From Fibrobacter sp. (GTDB taxonomy: Bacteria; Fibrobacterota; Fibrobacteria; Fibrobacterales; Fibrobacteraceae), in NCBI GenBank assembly GCA_024398815.1, contig JAKSIL010000006.1, forward strand, positions 1 through 64,000: a stretch of DNA of 64,000 bases, given 5' to 3'. Every line of letters starts with the position of its first letter. Position 1 is the first letter of the stretch. The notes below the pieces were generated by a model, which saw nothing but the letters and a program-made list of their open reading frames with translations, made no database searches and had not been told where the DNA came from. Position numbers and translations under genes: made by a program. This document shows, piece by piece, positions 35,657 through 43,320 of this stretch.

Positions 35657-37231
35657 TTACTTGCTGAGGGTCTGAACCTGCACATCCCAGCTCTGGTTGC
35701 CGAGAGCAATGCGGTAGGTGCTTGCTGCACCGGCCTTCATGTTCTTGGTGTCCACGGCAGGAGCGGCGTTCGGGTCCTTCTTCGGCACGCCAATGTGGCG
35801 GTTGCCCTTGAGGAATTCGATACCCTTGTTGCCAGCCTTCGTCTGGAGGCAGCCCACGATGAAGATGTTTTCGTCGTTGACCGGAAGACCGTTTTCTTCG
35901 AGGAGCTTCTTGGCGGCCGGGATGCCCGGTTCGAGAATTTCTTCGGCGCACTGCACGCCCGGATGAGCTTCCTTGAACGGACGCATGCCGAGCTGGTCTG
36001 CTGCAATCTTCACGAGTTCCGGATCCGGTTCGCAAGGAGTCTTGCCCTGGTAGCCGAGGAGCATCTTGCCGTAGCCTTCGGTCATCTTGAACCACGTGTC
36101 GCGGCCTGCGGCTTGGTTCAAGGTGTTCATGTAAGCCTGCTGGAAGTAGAACTGGGAAACCGGCGTCACGGAGGAGGCAAAGCCACCGCGGCGGACGCAT
36201 TCGCTCATGTTCTCGATAACCTTCGGGAACAGGTGGAAGGTCTTGGTTTCGCGCATCATGAGGGTGTTGGCGGTAAGAGCGCCACCCGGCATGGGGCTGA
36301 AGATAACGTCGGTCGTAATCTGACGGGCTTCAGGCGGGAAGTTGTAATCCTTGAGGCATTCGACGGCGACGTTGTTTGCTTCCATGAGCTTAGGAATGGC
36401 GTTTTCATCGACGATGCCGTCTTCGCCGAGGGCGAGGACGTAGTCGGTGCCCTTCAAAGCGTGGAACATGGAGAAGAGGTCCGGCTGGGCCGTACCGCCG
36501 GAAAGCGGCTTGCGGCCGAGGTCCACACCATTTGCGCCACCTTCGATAGCAGCCTTGTACTGGGCTACACCGGTACCGCAGGTGTCATGGCTGTGGATGC
36601 GGAGTTCGGCATCTTCGCCGAGGAGCTTGCGGGCGCGCTTGAAGGTTTCGTAAACCTTGCTCGGATTGGCCGTACCGGAAGCGTCCTTGAAGCAGACAGA
36701 CTTGAACGGAACGCCTGCGTCCAAAATGTTGCGGAGGATGCGTTCGTAGAAGTCCGGGTCGTGAGCACCCTTACAACCGAGCGGAAGTTCCATCATGGTG
36801 ATGACGACTTCGTGTTCCAGTCCGGCGTCGGTAATGCACTTGCCGGAGTAGATGAGGTTGTTGACGTCGTTCAGGGCGTCGAAGTTACGAATGCGGGTCA
36901 TGCCGTGCTTCTTGAACATGTCGGCATGGAGCTTGATCATGTCGCGCGGCTGCGGAGCGAGGGCCACGACGTTAATACCACGAGCGAGAGTCTGAAGACG
37001 GACATTCGGACCCACGACGCGACGGAATTCGTCCATCATGTCGAAAGCGTCTTCACCGCAGTTCTGGTAAAGAGCCTGGAAGCGGGCGCCACCACCTGCT
37101 TCAAAGTGAGTAATGCCAGCATGGCAAGCGGCTTCAACAGCCGGCATGAAGTCCTTCATGAACACGCGGGCGCCGAAAATCGACTGGAAACCATCGCGGA
37201 ACGAGGTATCTTGGAACAGAATCTTCTTCAT
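35657..37231 (-). CDS. Biotin-dependent carboxyltransferase subunit (pyruvate carboxylase B / oxaloacetate decarboxylase alpha type)
   Basis: 524 residues. An HMGL-like TIM barrel: ILFQDTSFRDGFQS at the N-terminus, FEAGGGARFQAL, VCFKDASGTANPSKV with the lysine that is carbamylated in the family, and RIHSHDTCGTGVAQY with the metal-binding His pair. GVDLGRKPLSGGTAQPDL and DVIFSPMPGGALTAN belong to the same family. The C-terminus ends WDVQVQTLSK with no biotinyl (MKM) domain, so the biotin carrier must be a separate protein. The enzyme moves CO2 between carboxybiotin and pyruvate/oxaloacetate, which fits a succinate-producing fermenter. It stands alone; partner subunits are not in the window. 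Confidence 0.88.
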   Translation of the reverse strand: MKKILFQDTSFRDGFQSIFGARVFMKDFMPAVEAACHAGITHFEAGGGARFQALYQNCGEDAFDMMDEFRRVVGPNVRLQTLARGINVVALAPQPRDMIKLHADMFKKHGMTRIRNFDALNDVNNLIYSGKCITDAGLEHEVVITMMELPLGCKGAHDPDFYERILRNILDAGVPFKSVCFKDASGTANPSKVYETFKRARKLLGEDAELRIHSHDTCGTGVAQYKAAIEGGANGVDLGRKPLSGGTAQPDLFSMFHALKGTDYVLALGEDGIVDENAIPKLMEANNVAVECLKDYNFPPEARQITTDVIFSPMPGGALTANTLMMRETKTFHLFPKVIENMSECVRRGGFASSVTPVSQFYFQQAYMNTLNQAAGRDTWFKMTEGYGKMLLGYQGKTPCEPDPELVKIAADQLGMRPFKEAHPGVQCAEEILEPGIPAAKKLLEENGLPVNDENIFIVGCLQTKAGNKGIEFLKGNRHIGVPKKDPNAAPAVDTKNMKAGAASTYRIALGNQSWDVQVQTLSK

Positions 37232-37428
37232 AGTGTTTCCTTATGGGACTGGGTCCCTTGTTTACTGTACTTTAAAATACGGGTGGAAAGATAGATAATT
37301 TAGGGGGAAGACAATAGGAAAAAAACGATAGATAGGCGCAAAATGCGGAAAAATCCATCGTTCTTTGTCTGATTTGGGCCCGTAGGCTGCAGGTAGACCT
37401 CGAGGCGAGTGTCGCGAGCGTCTGCCCC

Positions 37429-38253
37429 CTAAATGAACATCATCGTGTTCAACTTGGCGCGGTACTTCCAGGTGAGTTCGTGCTTCGGACCGAGGACTCC
37501 GAACAACGTAAGCATGGCCTTCTTGGCGGCGCCATCGTTCCATTCCGGGGCTTCTATGTACAAATTAAGGAATGCCTGGAGGGATTCTTCGAACTGTTCG
37601 TCGGCGGCTAGAATGCAGGCCTGCTGGTACACGACGGCTTCCTTGCCTTGAACATCCTTCTTGGCGGCTTCGGCATGGAAATCCAACAATTCCAAAAGGG
37701 ATTTGGCTTCGCGGTACTGGTCGTCGGCTTCGGTGAACTTCTTCAGGAGTTCCTTGGCCTTTTCGGTGTCGCCAAGGCCGAGGCTTGCCTTTGCCCACAG
37801 AAGCTGGAGTTTCTTGTCGTCGGGGGCTTTCTTGAGGGCTTCGTCGAGTGTCGGGAGGGCTTCGTCGAAGTTCTTCTGTGCAATCGCTTCTTCGATTTCC
37901 ATCATCATGCGGGCTTCGTCCGAAACGAAGAACTTTTCGAGGCGCTTCTTGAGGTCGGCTTCAGGGAGCACTCCCTGGATGACGTCGCCGATTTCGCCCT
38001 TGCTCACCACGTGGACTTCGGGGACGCTTTGTACGCGGAATGCCTGGATTAAGCGCATATTCTCGCGGTCGTCGCAGCTGACGACGCCCAAGGTGAAGTC
38101 CATGCTTGTGGAAAGGGAGCCGAGCAACTGGGAGTAGGGGGCGCAATCCGGATATTCTGCCGAAGAGAAGAGGACGGCGACTGCGCGGGTTTCGGAGGCC
38201 TGGATGACCTCGGTTTCAAAATTTTCAGCGGTGATCTGTACAACTTTTGCCAT
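37429..38253 (-). CDS. CnoX/YbbN-like thioredoxin-fold protein with TPR tail
   Basis: 274 residues from the ATG at 38253. Residues 1-110 have a thioredoxin fold: ENFETEVIQASETRAVAVLF, SSAEYPDCAPYSQLLGSLS and GVVSCDDRENMRLIQAFRVQ, then SVPEVHVVSKG with the cis-Pro. The usual CGPC centre is replaced by YPDC, so only the second cysteine remains. Residues 120-270 form helical repeats (EIEEAIAQKNFDEALPTLDE), as in the chaperone-like protein CnoX, which protects clients with GroEL. The upstream in-frame extension lacks a plausible start. It is monocistronic and divergent from the zinc-ribbon gene. Confidence 0.78.
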   Translation of the reverse strand: MAKVVQITAENFETEVIQASETRAVAVLFSSAEYPDCAPYSQLLGSLSTSMDFTLGVVSCDDRENMRLIQAFRVQSVPEVHVVSKGEIGDVIQGVLPEADLKKRLEKFFVSDEARMMMEIEEAIAQKNFDEALPTLDEALKKAPDDKKLQLLWAKASLGLGDTEKAKELLKKFTEADDQYREAKSLLELLDFHAEAAKKDVQGKEAVVYQQACILAADEQFEESLQAFLNLYIEAPEWNDGAAKKAMLTLFGVLGPKHELTWKYRAKLNTMMFI

Positions 38254-38380
38254 GACGTAAATATAGTAATGAGTTGAGGACTGCGAGCTCTGGGTTGCGG
38301 TTGGGGCTATAGGGTAATAGTAGAGGGTTGGCGAGGGCGGCTTGTAATTTCGCGAACCATTGTTTGCTATATTGCAAAGC

Positions 38381-38884
38381 ATGAGTAAGTGTCCTTTTTG
38401 CGGCTCGGAAGTAGCCGAAGTGAAAATTCATCACCTGGATATGCGGATTTGCCCCAAGTGCTATTCCACGTTTTTCCCGTGTGACCAGACAATGGCGCTC
38501 CGTTGCGATATTACGGACCGTTCCCGTGAAATGTGGTACAATGCTCTCAAGGCGAAAAATCCGCAGGACCCCGACATGACGAACGCGTGCTGCATCGACC
38601 ACGGCGAACCGCTGGTGGACGGCAAACTTCCGGATTACGGGATTGATGGCAAGGTGACGACATGCTGTAAGATGTTCCACTTGCCCCCGTCGCTTGTGTT
38701 GCAGATTTTAAAGAGGACGTTGGATGCCCCTTTCCAGAATCCCAATGCGCACGGGAAGCATCATTTCTTTTTTATTCGCTGGATAGACGCCTTGGTTTCA
38801 AAGATGTTTGGAGAAAAAATGCCCGAGGTGGATCCCTTGGACGAATTGCAGTATAACCTCCATTTGAAAAAGTTCTTTGAGTAG
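38381..38884 (+). CDS. Zinc-ribbon protein of unknown function
   Basis: 167 residues. The N-terminus MSKCPFCGSEVAEVK followed by MRICPKCYSTFFPCD makes a four-cysteine zinc ribbon. Further cysteines occur at NACCIDHGE and TTCCKMFHLPPSLV. The C-terminal third is helical. TATATT (38368-38373) ends seven bases before the ATG, with no Shine-Dalgarno between, so the message may be leaderless; an upstream ATG at 38360 would lie inside that promoter-like sequence. The stop is one base before the next gene, so this is the first gene of a four-gene unit ending with an AI-2E-type permease. No family recognised. Confidence 0.6.
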   Translation: MSKCPFCGSEVAEVKIHHLDMRICPKCYSTFFPCDQTMALRCDITDRSREMWYNALKAKNPQDPDMTNACCIDHGEPLVDGKLPDYGIDGKVTTCCKMFHLPPSLVLQILKRTLDAPFQNPNAHGKHHFFFIRWIDALVSKMFGEKMPEVDPLDELQYNLHLKKFFE

Positions 38885-38885
38885 T

Positions 38886-39617
38886 ATGAAGAAAACATAC
38901 ACGATACTGGCGGCCATTGCTGCTATTGTGCTGATTATTTATGCGTTGTTGCCCGACCGTAGTTTCGAGGAATCGGTGTTTCCTCTCGAAGAGGGCGTTA
39001 CCGTTTTTGGCTATGACGACAACACTGATGGCGGAGAATCCGTTGTCCGTACCGACATTCTCGATTCGGTACTCTCTTTTGATTGCACTCTTGGTGAAGA
39101 CACGTTGAAGAGTGCCTGGTGCGGCATTCTTTGGAATGCTGACCCGGATAGTGCGCAGGCTTATCGCAACTGGACCTTTGTCGATTCCTTGATTCTGGAC
39201 GTGGAAGCTCAGGGCACCAACGAAATTCTTTTGAAGATTTGGGCGTACGACCCTGATGTGACCGACATCAGCAAACCCAAGACCTTCCGTCTGCTGATGA
39301 AGGAAATCCATTTGCTATCAGGGCGCCGTCGCGTGGCTATTCCTATGGCACATTTCTATATCCCGAATTTCTGGTACGACGACAACAAAGTGGACAGAAA
39401 CTTGAAACAGCGCCACCAGGAAACCATCGCGCGTGTAGAAATCGCACCCGGTTGGAACCAGCCCCGCGGGAAGAAGTTCTCTCTTAAAATCTATGGTGTC
39501 AAGGCGGTAGGAGTGAGTAACTTCTATTTTGGCATTGTCCTTGGCGTTTTCCTTTTGCTCACGATTGTCGCCGTTGGTCGCAGGCATCATTTAAAAAACG
39601 ATGAAGACGAAACGTAA
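38886..39617 (+). CDS. Membrane-anchored periplasmic sensor-like protein (partner of the AraC-type regulator)
   Basis: 243 residues. Membrane segment 1 is about 7-23 and segment 2 about 213-231, with a roughly 185-residue exported domain between them and only 12 residues of cytoplasmic tail. The exported domain has DDNTDGGESVVRTDILDSVL, NWTFVDSLILDVEAQG, VAIPMAHFYIPNFWYDD and SLKIYGVKAVG. This order of motifs is shared with the next protein (DNEAGGFS, FDFSKYDSMAVVATAG, TPLSKFKTAEWW, IRLWGVNRD), so the two are paralogues. The layout resembles CIA30/CBM11-type beta-sandwiches. Its end overlaps the next gene by 17 bases. Confidence 0.6.
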   Translation: MKKTYTILAAIAAIVLIIYALLPDRSFEESVFPLEEGVTVFGYDDNTDGGESVVRTDILDSVLSFDCTLGEDTLKSAWCGILWNADPDSAQAYRNWTFVDSLILDVEAQGTNEILLKIWAYDPDVTDISKPKTFRLLMKEIHLLSGRRRVAIPMAHFYIPNFWYDDNKVDRNLKQRHQETIARVEIAPGWNQPRGKKFSLKIYGVKAVGVSNFYFGIVLGVFLLLTIVAVGRRHHLKNDEDET

Positions 39618-40509
39618 AGTTGTTGGCATAGTCTTTTTTGCAATAGCTTTTTCTGTTTGGGGATGGCTTTTTTGCTCATTTCGCGAAGCCCATGCTGTAG
39701 TTTTCCCTGCAGGTGGCTTTGAAGTCTATACGCTTACCGATAACGAGGCCGGCGGATTTTCGACATCGGAACTTTCCGTTTCGGATTCTTTGGTTGCCGC
39801 CCATGTGAACATTCGCAGCGGAAAGGCGTTCCCCTATGCGGGGATGGGCTTTAACCTCATGTCGTTGAACGGCAGGCCCGTCGGCTTTTTTGATTTCTCG
39901 AAGTATGATTCCATGGCGGTTGTCGCGACTGCCGGAAGAATGCGCTCCATCACCTTTAGATTGTTGACCGATGACCCTGTTTATTCAAAGCAGGGGATGT
40001 ACTTGAGCTACAGGCCGCTGGAATGCTCTTTGCCGATTACCAATTCCTATGGTGAAGTGAAAACGCCTCTTTCCAAGTTCAAAACAGCGGAGTGGTGGCT
40101 GGCGAGCCAAGGCTTGGAAAATGATGATGGCTTGACCTATTTTTACAGGACAACGTTGTTTGAAATATACAATGGCGAAGGCGCCCTTCGCGGAATTCCT
40201 GACGATATTGAAGTCAAACAGATTCGCTTGTGGGGTGTAAACAGGGATTTTGAAAAGGGCATGATTTTTGCCGTGGTGCTCTTGTGCGCTCTCTTGGCGG
40301 TGTTTGTCTTCTTTGCCGTGCGCAAGCCTTGCGACAAGGATTTGCTTAAAAAGCAGATGTCCGAGGCGGCACGCCTTTTGAAAACGACCGACAAGTCCAT
40401 TGCCGAAATCGCTATTGCGGTGGGTGCAAAATCGACTTCGAAACTTGAACGCGACTTCTATAAAGTGCATGGGAAAAAAGTCAAGGACTACAGGAGGAAA
40501 AATGTATAG
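39601..40509 (+). CDS. Membrane-bound AraC-type transcription regulator
   Basis: 302 residues. Membrane segment 1 is about 8-26, an exported beta-rich domain runs from 27 to 218, segment 2 is about 220-240, and the cytoplasmic part is only about 60 residues. That part, EAARLLKTTDKSIAEIAIAV through STSKLERDFYKVHGKKVKDYRR, is one AraC/XylS-type helix-turn-helix (A..L..t..sI.eIA...G......f.r.F....G.....yR). The usual AraC domain has two such units; here the first is partial. A protein that senses outside and binds DNA directly from the membrane is implied. It overlaps both neighbours: 17 bases with its paralogue and eight with the permease gene, so all three are coupled. Confidence 0.68.
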   Translation: MKTKRKVVGIVFFAIAFSVWGWLFCSFREAHAVVFPAGGFEVYTLTDNEAGGFSTSELSVSDSLVAAHVNIRSGKAFPYAGMGFNLMSLNGRPVGFFDFSKYDSMAVVATAGRMRSITFRLLTDDPVYSKQGMYLSYRPLECSLPITNSYGEVKTPLSKFKTAEWWLASQGLENDDGLTYFYRTTLFEIYNGEGALRGIPDDIEVKQIRLWGVNRDFEKGMIFAVVLLCALLAVFVFFAVRKPCDKDLLKKQMSEAARLLKTTDKSIAEIAIAVGAKSTSKLERDFYKVHGKKVKDYRRKNV

Positions 40510-41629
40510 ACGCTGGACTCTTGACAGAGTGATGCACTTCATCTTGATGATTTCGTGCATTGTCGTTGCTCTCCTTTTGGTGAACTATTTGCGTGGCGTC
40601 CTGTTCCCGTTCTTTGCCGCGTTCTTGCTGGCTTACATTGTGGACCCGCTTGTGAATAAATTGCAGGTCAAGGTAAAACACAGAATTGTCGCTGTCATTA
40701 TAGTCCTTGTCGGTGCCGTATTGGTCATTGGCGGTTCGCTTAGGTTGTTCGTACCGATGGTAGTGAGCGAAGTCCGGAACCTGGGCGTGCTCATCCAAAA
40801 GATGTTCAACGATTCCGAATGGTCTTCCAGGATTGCAAACTTGATGCCGGGTGATTTGTACCAAACTATTCGCGACATGGTCTCGTGGGAACAGATTGCC
40901 GGGGCTATGCAGAGCCTCGACTTCTGGAACGAAGTGCAGAACGTCGCCGGTAAGGTCTTGCCCGGTGCGTGGGGCGTGTTATCTTATACGGGATCCGCTC
41001 TCTTGTGGTGCTCGGGAGCAGCCGTGATATTCATGTACCTTGTCTTCATTATGCTTGATATGCCGAAGCTTCGTAGCGCTGTGTTGAGCCTTTTCCCGCG
41101 CCGTTTGAAGGCCGAGGCTAGCTCCTTTGCCGCAGAGACGGATCGCTTCATGGGCACGTATTTCCGTGCGCAATCCTTGGTCGCTTTGATCGTCGGTATT
41201 TTGTATGCAATCGGCTTTGGCGTGATGGGACTGCCTATGGGGGTTGCCTTTGGACTTTTCTCCGGAGCGCTCAATATGATCCCTTACATGCAGCTCACGA
41301 CCATTCCCTTGGCCCTACTGCTGGCGGTGGTCTATACGCTGAATACAGGCATGCCCTTCTGGGAAGTCGTTCTTATCATTGCCGCGATTTATCTGGCGGT
41401 GCAGGTCTTCCAGGACTTTTTCCTGGTGCCCCATATCGTCGGGAAGTCAATGAATCTGCCGCCTGTAGGCATTCTGTTGAGCCTTTCCGTGTGGGGTAAG
41501 TTGTTGGGTTTCTTAGGGTTACTTGTCGCTATTCCCTTTACCTGCCTGTGTTTGGTGTATGTCCGCAAGATACAGAACAGGGCTGAGTTTGTGAGGGAGT
41601 CCGCGCCCGAACCTCCCCCCGAGGCTTGA
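40502..41629 (+). CDS. AI-2E family (PerM/TqsA-like) membrane transporter
   Basis: 375 residues with about eight membrane segments. Motifs typical of the family: FFAAFLLAYIVDPLVNKLQ near the N-terminus, a long periplasmic/cytoplasmic section with amphipathic helices (EVRNLGVLIQKMFND), GVAFGLFSGALNMIPYMQ and VAIPFTCLCLVYVRK near the end. The start at 40502 has a strong AGGAGG nearby and overlaps the regulator gene by eight bases. Family members export small molecules or act as Na+/H+ antiporters; the substrate is unknown. Coupling with a membrane-bound regulator suggests that the regulator controls, or senses through, this transporter. Confidence 0.85.
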   Translation: MYRRWTLDRVMHFILMISCIVVALLLVNYLRGVLFPFFAAFLLAYIVDPLVNKLQVKVKHRIVAVIIVLVGAVLVIGGSLRLFVPMVVSEVRNLGVLIQKMFNDSEWSSRIANLMPGDLYQTIRDMVSWEQIAGAMQSLDFWNEVQNVAGKVLPGAWGVLSYTGSALLWCSGAAVIFMYLVFIMLDMPKLRSAVLSLFPRRLKAEASSFAAETDRFMGTYFRAQSLVALIVGILYAIGFGVMGLPMGVAFGLFSGALNMIPYMQLTTIPLALLLAVVYTLNTGMPFWEVVLIIAAIYLAVQVFQDFFLVPHIVGKSMNLPPVGILLSLSVWGKLLGFLGLLVAIPFTCLCLVYVRKIQNRAEFVRESAPEPPPEA

Positions 41630-41666
41630 TTTTATAGGCTTTCAGCGAAATTTTTTAAAAAAAAGT

Positions 41667-41695
41667 TTTCCACATGTGAAAAAAAAAGGTATAAT
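41667..41695 (+). promoter_or_regulatory. Promoter of the HU gene
   Basis: TTTCCA (41667-41672), a 17-base spacer and a perfect TATAAT (41690-41695). AAGGAG at 41721-41726 is a good ribosome site seven bases before the ATG. Confidence 0.65.
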
Positions 41696-41733
41696 AACAC
41701 CATACTAAACTTAACCTCTCAAGGAGTTGTAAA

Positions 41734-42033
41734 ATGAATAAACAAGATCTCATTGACGCCATGCTCGCTAACAAGGAAGCTGGTTTTGAATCCAAGGCTG
41801 CTGCTGGCCGCGCTGTTGACGCCGTTCTCGACGCCATCGCCGCCGGTATCAAGAAGGACGGCAACGTTCAGTTGATCGGCTTCGGCACCTTCGCTGTCAA
41901 GACCCGCGCTGCCCGTACTGGCCGCAATCCGCAGACTGGCGCCACCATCAAGATCAAGGCTTCCAAGACTGTCGGCTTCAAGGCCGGTGCAGCTCTCAAG
42001 GCCGACGCTGCCAAGAGCAAGGCTAAGAAGTAA
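41734..42033 (+). CDS. hup: HU-family DNA-binding protein
   Basis: 99 residues. MNKQDLIDAMLANKEAGFES is the helical dimerisation part, and VQLIGFGTFAVKTRAARTGR followed by NPQTGATIKIKASKTVGFKA is the DNA-binding beta-arm, with the conserved RxGRNPxTG. The C-terminal tail is Ala/Lys rich (ALKADAAKSKAKK). HU bends DNA and helps organise the nucleoid. The strong promoter and codon bias agree with high expression. It is monocistronic, with its own terminator. Confidence 0.96.
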   Translation: MNKQDLIDAMLANKEAGFESKAAAGRAVDAVLDAIAAGIKKDGNVQLIGFGTFAVKTRAARTGRNPQTGATIKIKASKTVGFKAGAALKADAAKSKAKK

Positions 42034-42063
42034 TCTTAGTTGTTCGTAATAAGCGAATTGAAA

Positions 42064-42097
42064 GGAACCGCCCCTCAAGGACGGTTTCTTTTTTTTT
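42064..42097 (+). terminator. Terminator after HU
   Basis: GGAACCGCCC-CTCAA-GGACGGTTTC with one mismatch, followed by a long T-run. Confidence 0.8.
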
Positions 42098-42154
42098 GTT
42101 TGAAATTTTTGGAGATGACGAATTCCGCGTTTACAGTTTATTCGGAAATAAAAA

Positions 42155-42175
42155 AACCTCGCAAGTAGCGAGGTT
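42155..42175 (-). terminator. Terminator after tRNA-Val
   Basis: AACCTCGC-TACTT-GCGAGGTT (minus strand) followed by TTTTTTT. Confidence 0.8.
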
Positions 42176-42182
42176 TTTTCAG

Positions 42183-42256
<74 letters not shown>

Positions 42257-42336
42257 ATTAAGGTAGCCCAATAGTAGCAACTTGATGGTTGTTTGTCAAG
42301 GGCTTTTATGTTTTTTCGCAATTATCCGTTATTTTT

Positions 42337-42864
42337 TTAGCGGTCTTCCGGTGAAATCCAGTAGCGGAACCTGCCGTTGATGTGTATCGGCGGCAGAGAA
42401 TCGGGGCAGGAGTCAATATGGCAGTCCTTGGCGTACAGGTCAAGGTCGGCTGTCCATGTGGAATCGTCCTTCTGGTCTATTTTGACGATGCTCTTTTCGG
42501 CGAGAATTCTGCCCGGGGAGGATTTCTTGTGCACAAACCAGGAATATTGCCCTTGGACGGGCTGGTTTTCACCAAGAACGGGCCTGTTGACCATTATCGA
42601 GAACTGGTCGCCGACGGAACTTTCCTCGGTGCGAGTCTTTATCAAAAGGTAGCGGTGGCTGTTCTTGATGAAGGGAATCTCGACGTCCTTGCGCGCAAGT
42701 TCGATAGTGTGGCTGGATTCGTTTCCGACGCTGTACTTGATGTAGCCGCCGCCTTTTGCTTCCCAGCTGTCGTTGATGCCGCTACAGGCGAATAACGACG
42801 CCATAAGACCGACGGCCGCGATGGCAGCTGTTGATAGCTTTGTGGAGTACGTTAGGCGTTTCAC
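42337..42864 (-). CDS. Lipoprotein of unknown function
   Basis: 175 residues. MKRLTYSTKLSTAAIAAVGL is followed by MASLFAC, giving a lipobox with Cys27. The mature domain is beta-rich: GGGYIKYSVGNESSHTIELA, YLLIKTRTEESSVGDQFSIM, STWTADLDLYAKDC and IHINGRFRYWISPED at the end. There are two cysteines close together (DCHIDSC). No family recognised. It is downstream of the DUF6941-like gene by 15 bases and of the giant lipoprotein gene, all on the minus strand, so the three are likely one envelope operon. Confidence 0.65.
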   Translation of the reverse strand: MKRLTYSTKLSTAAIAAVGLMASLFACSGINDSWEAKGGGYIKYSVGNESSHTIELARKDVEIPFIKNSHRYLLIKTRTEESSVGDQFSIMVNRPVLGENQPVQGQYSWFVHKKSSPGRILAEKSIVKIDQKDDSTWTADLDLYAKDCHIDSCPDSLPPIHINGRFRYWISPEDR

Positions 42865-42879
42865 GGCTTGCTTGAGGGC

Positions 42880-43320
42880 TTAATTGCGGATGTTGTCGGG
42901 ATTGCTCGCCTTTTTAACCCTGGGGTCTTCAAGGATGTAAATGGGAAGCACGACGATTTCTTCTTCGTCGATGAACAGGCGTACCATGTACTTGTCGGGG
43001 CGTGCAATCTGCAGACGCTGCATGTTGAGCACGAGGTTCACGGCTGCCGTGTCGAAACCCTGTGCGACGGGCTCGAAGGGAATTGCCGATTCCATCGGAG
43101 GTACGATGGCGTGGCCGCAGACGTCCTCGATGGTAAGTGTCAGCTTGTGCGTGCCCGCTTCGGCCCTCTGATACCTGATTCTGAAGGCCGCGGAACATTG
43201 CGGTATGATAAAGGGGAACTGCTGCGGGAAAGCCCTGTCAAAAGCTCCAAGAATGTTGAGTCGTCCGCCAGCGCCGTTGGCGGTGGCTGCATCGCAGATG
43301 GCTGCTATTTCGATATTCAT
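42880..43320 (-). CDS. DUF6941-like cytoplasmic protein
   Basis: 146 residues with no signal peptide. MNIEIAAICDAATANGAGGR then LNILGAFDRAFPQQFPFIIP, with FRIRYQRAEAGTHKLTLTIED, matches small proteins of the DUF6941 type, which typically read ...CDAA....gkl.ilG.fd.i......P....l..r.......g.h.l.....d..G. The role of the family is unknown. Its ATG overlaps the TGA of the 1810-residue lipoprotein gene (TGATG at 43318-43322), so translation is coupled. Confidence 0.6.
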   Translation of the reverse strand: MNIEIAAICDAATANGAGGRLNILGAFDRAFPQQFPFIIPQCSAAFRIRYQRAEAGTHKLTLTIEDVCGHAIVPPMESAIPFEPVAQGFDTAAVNLVLNMQRLQIARPDKYMVRLFIDEEEIVVLPIYILEDPRVKKASNPDNIRN

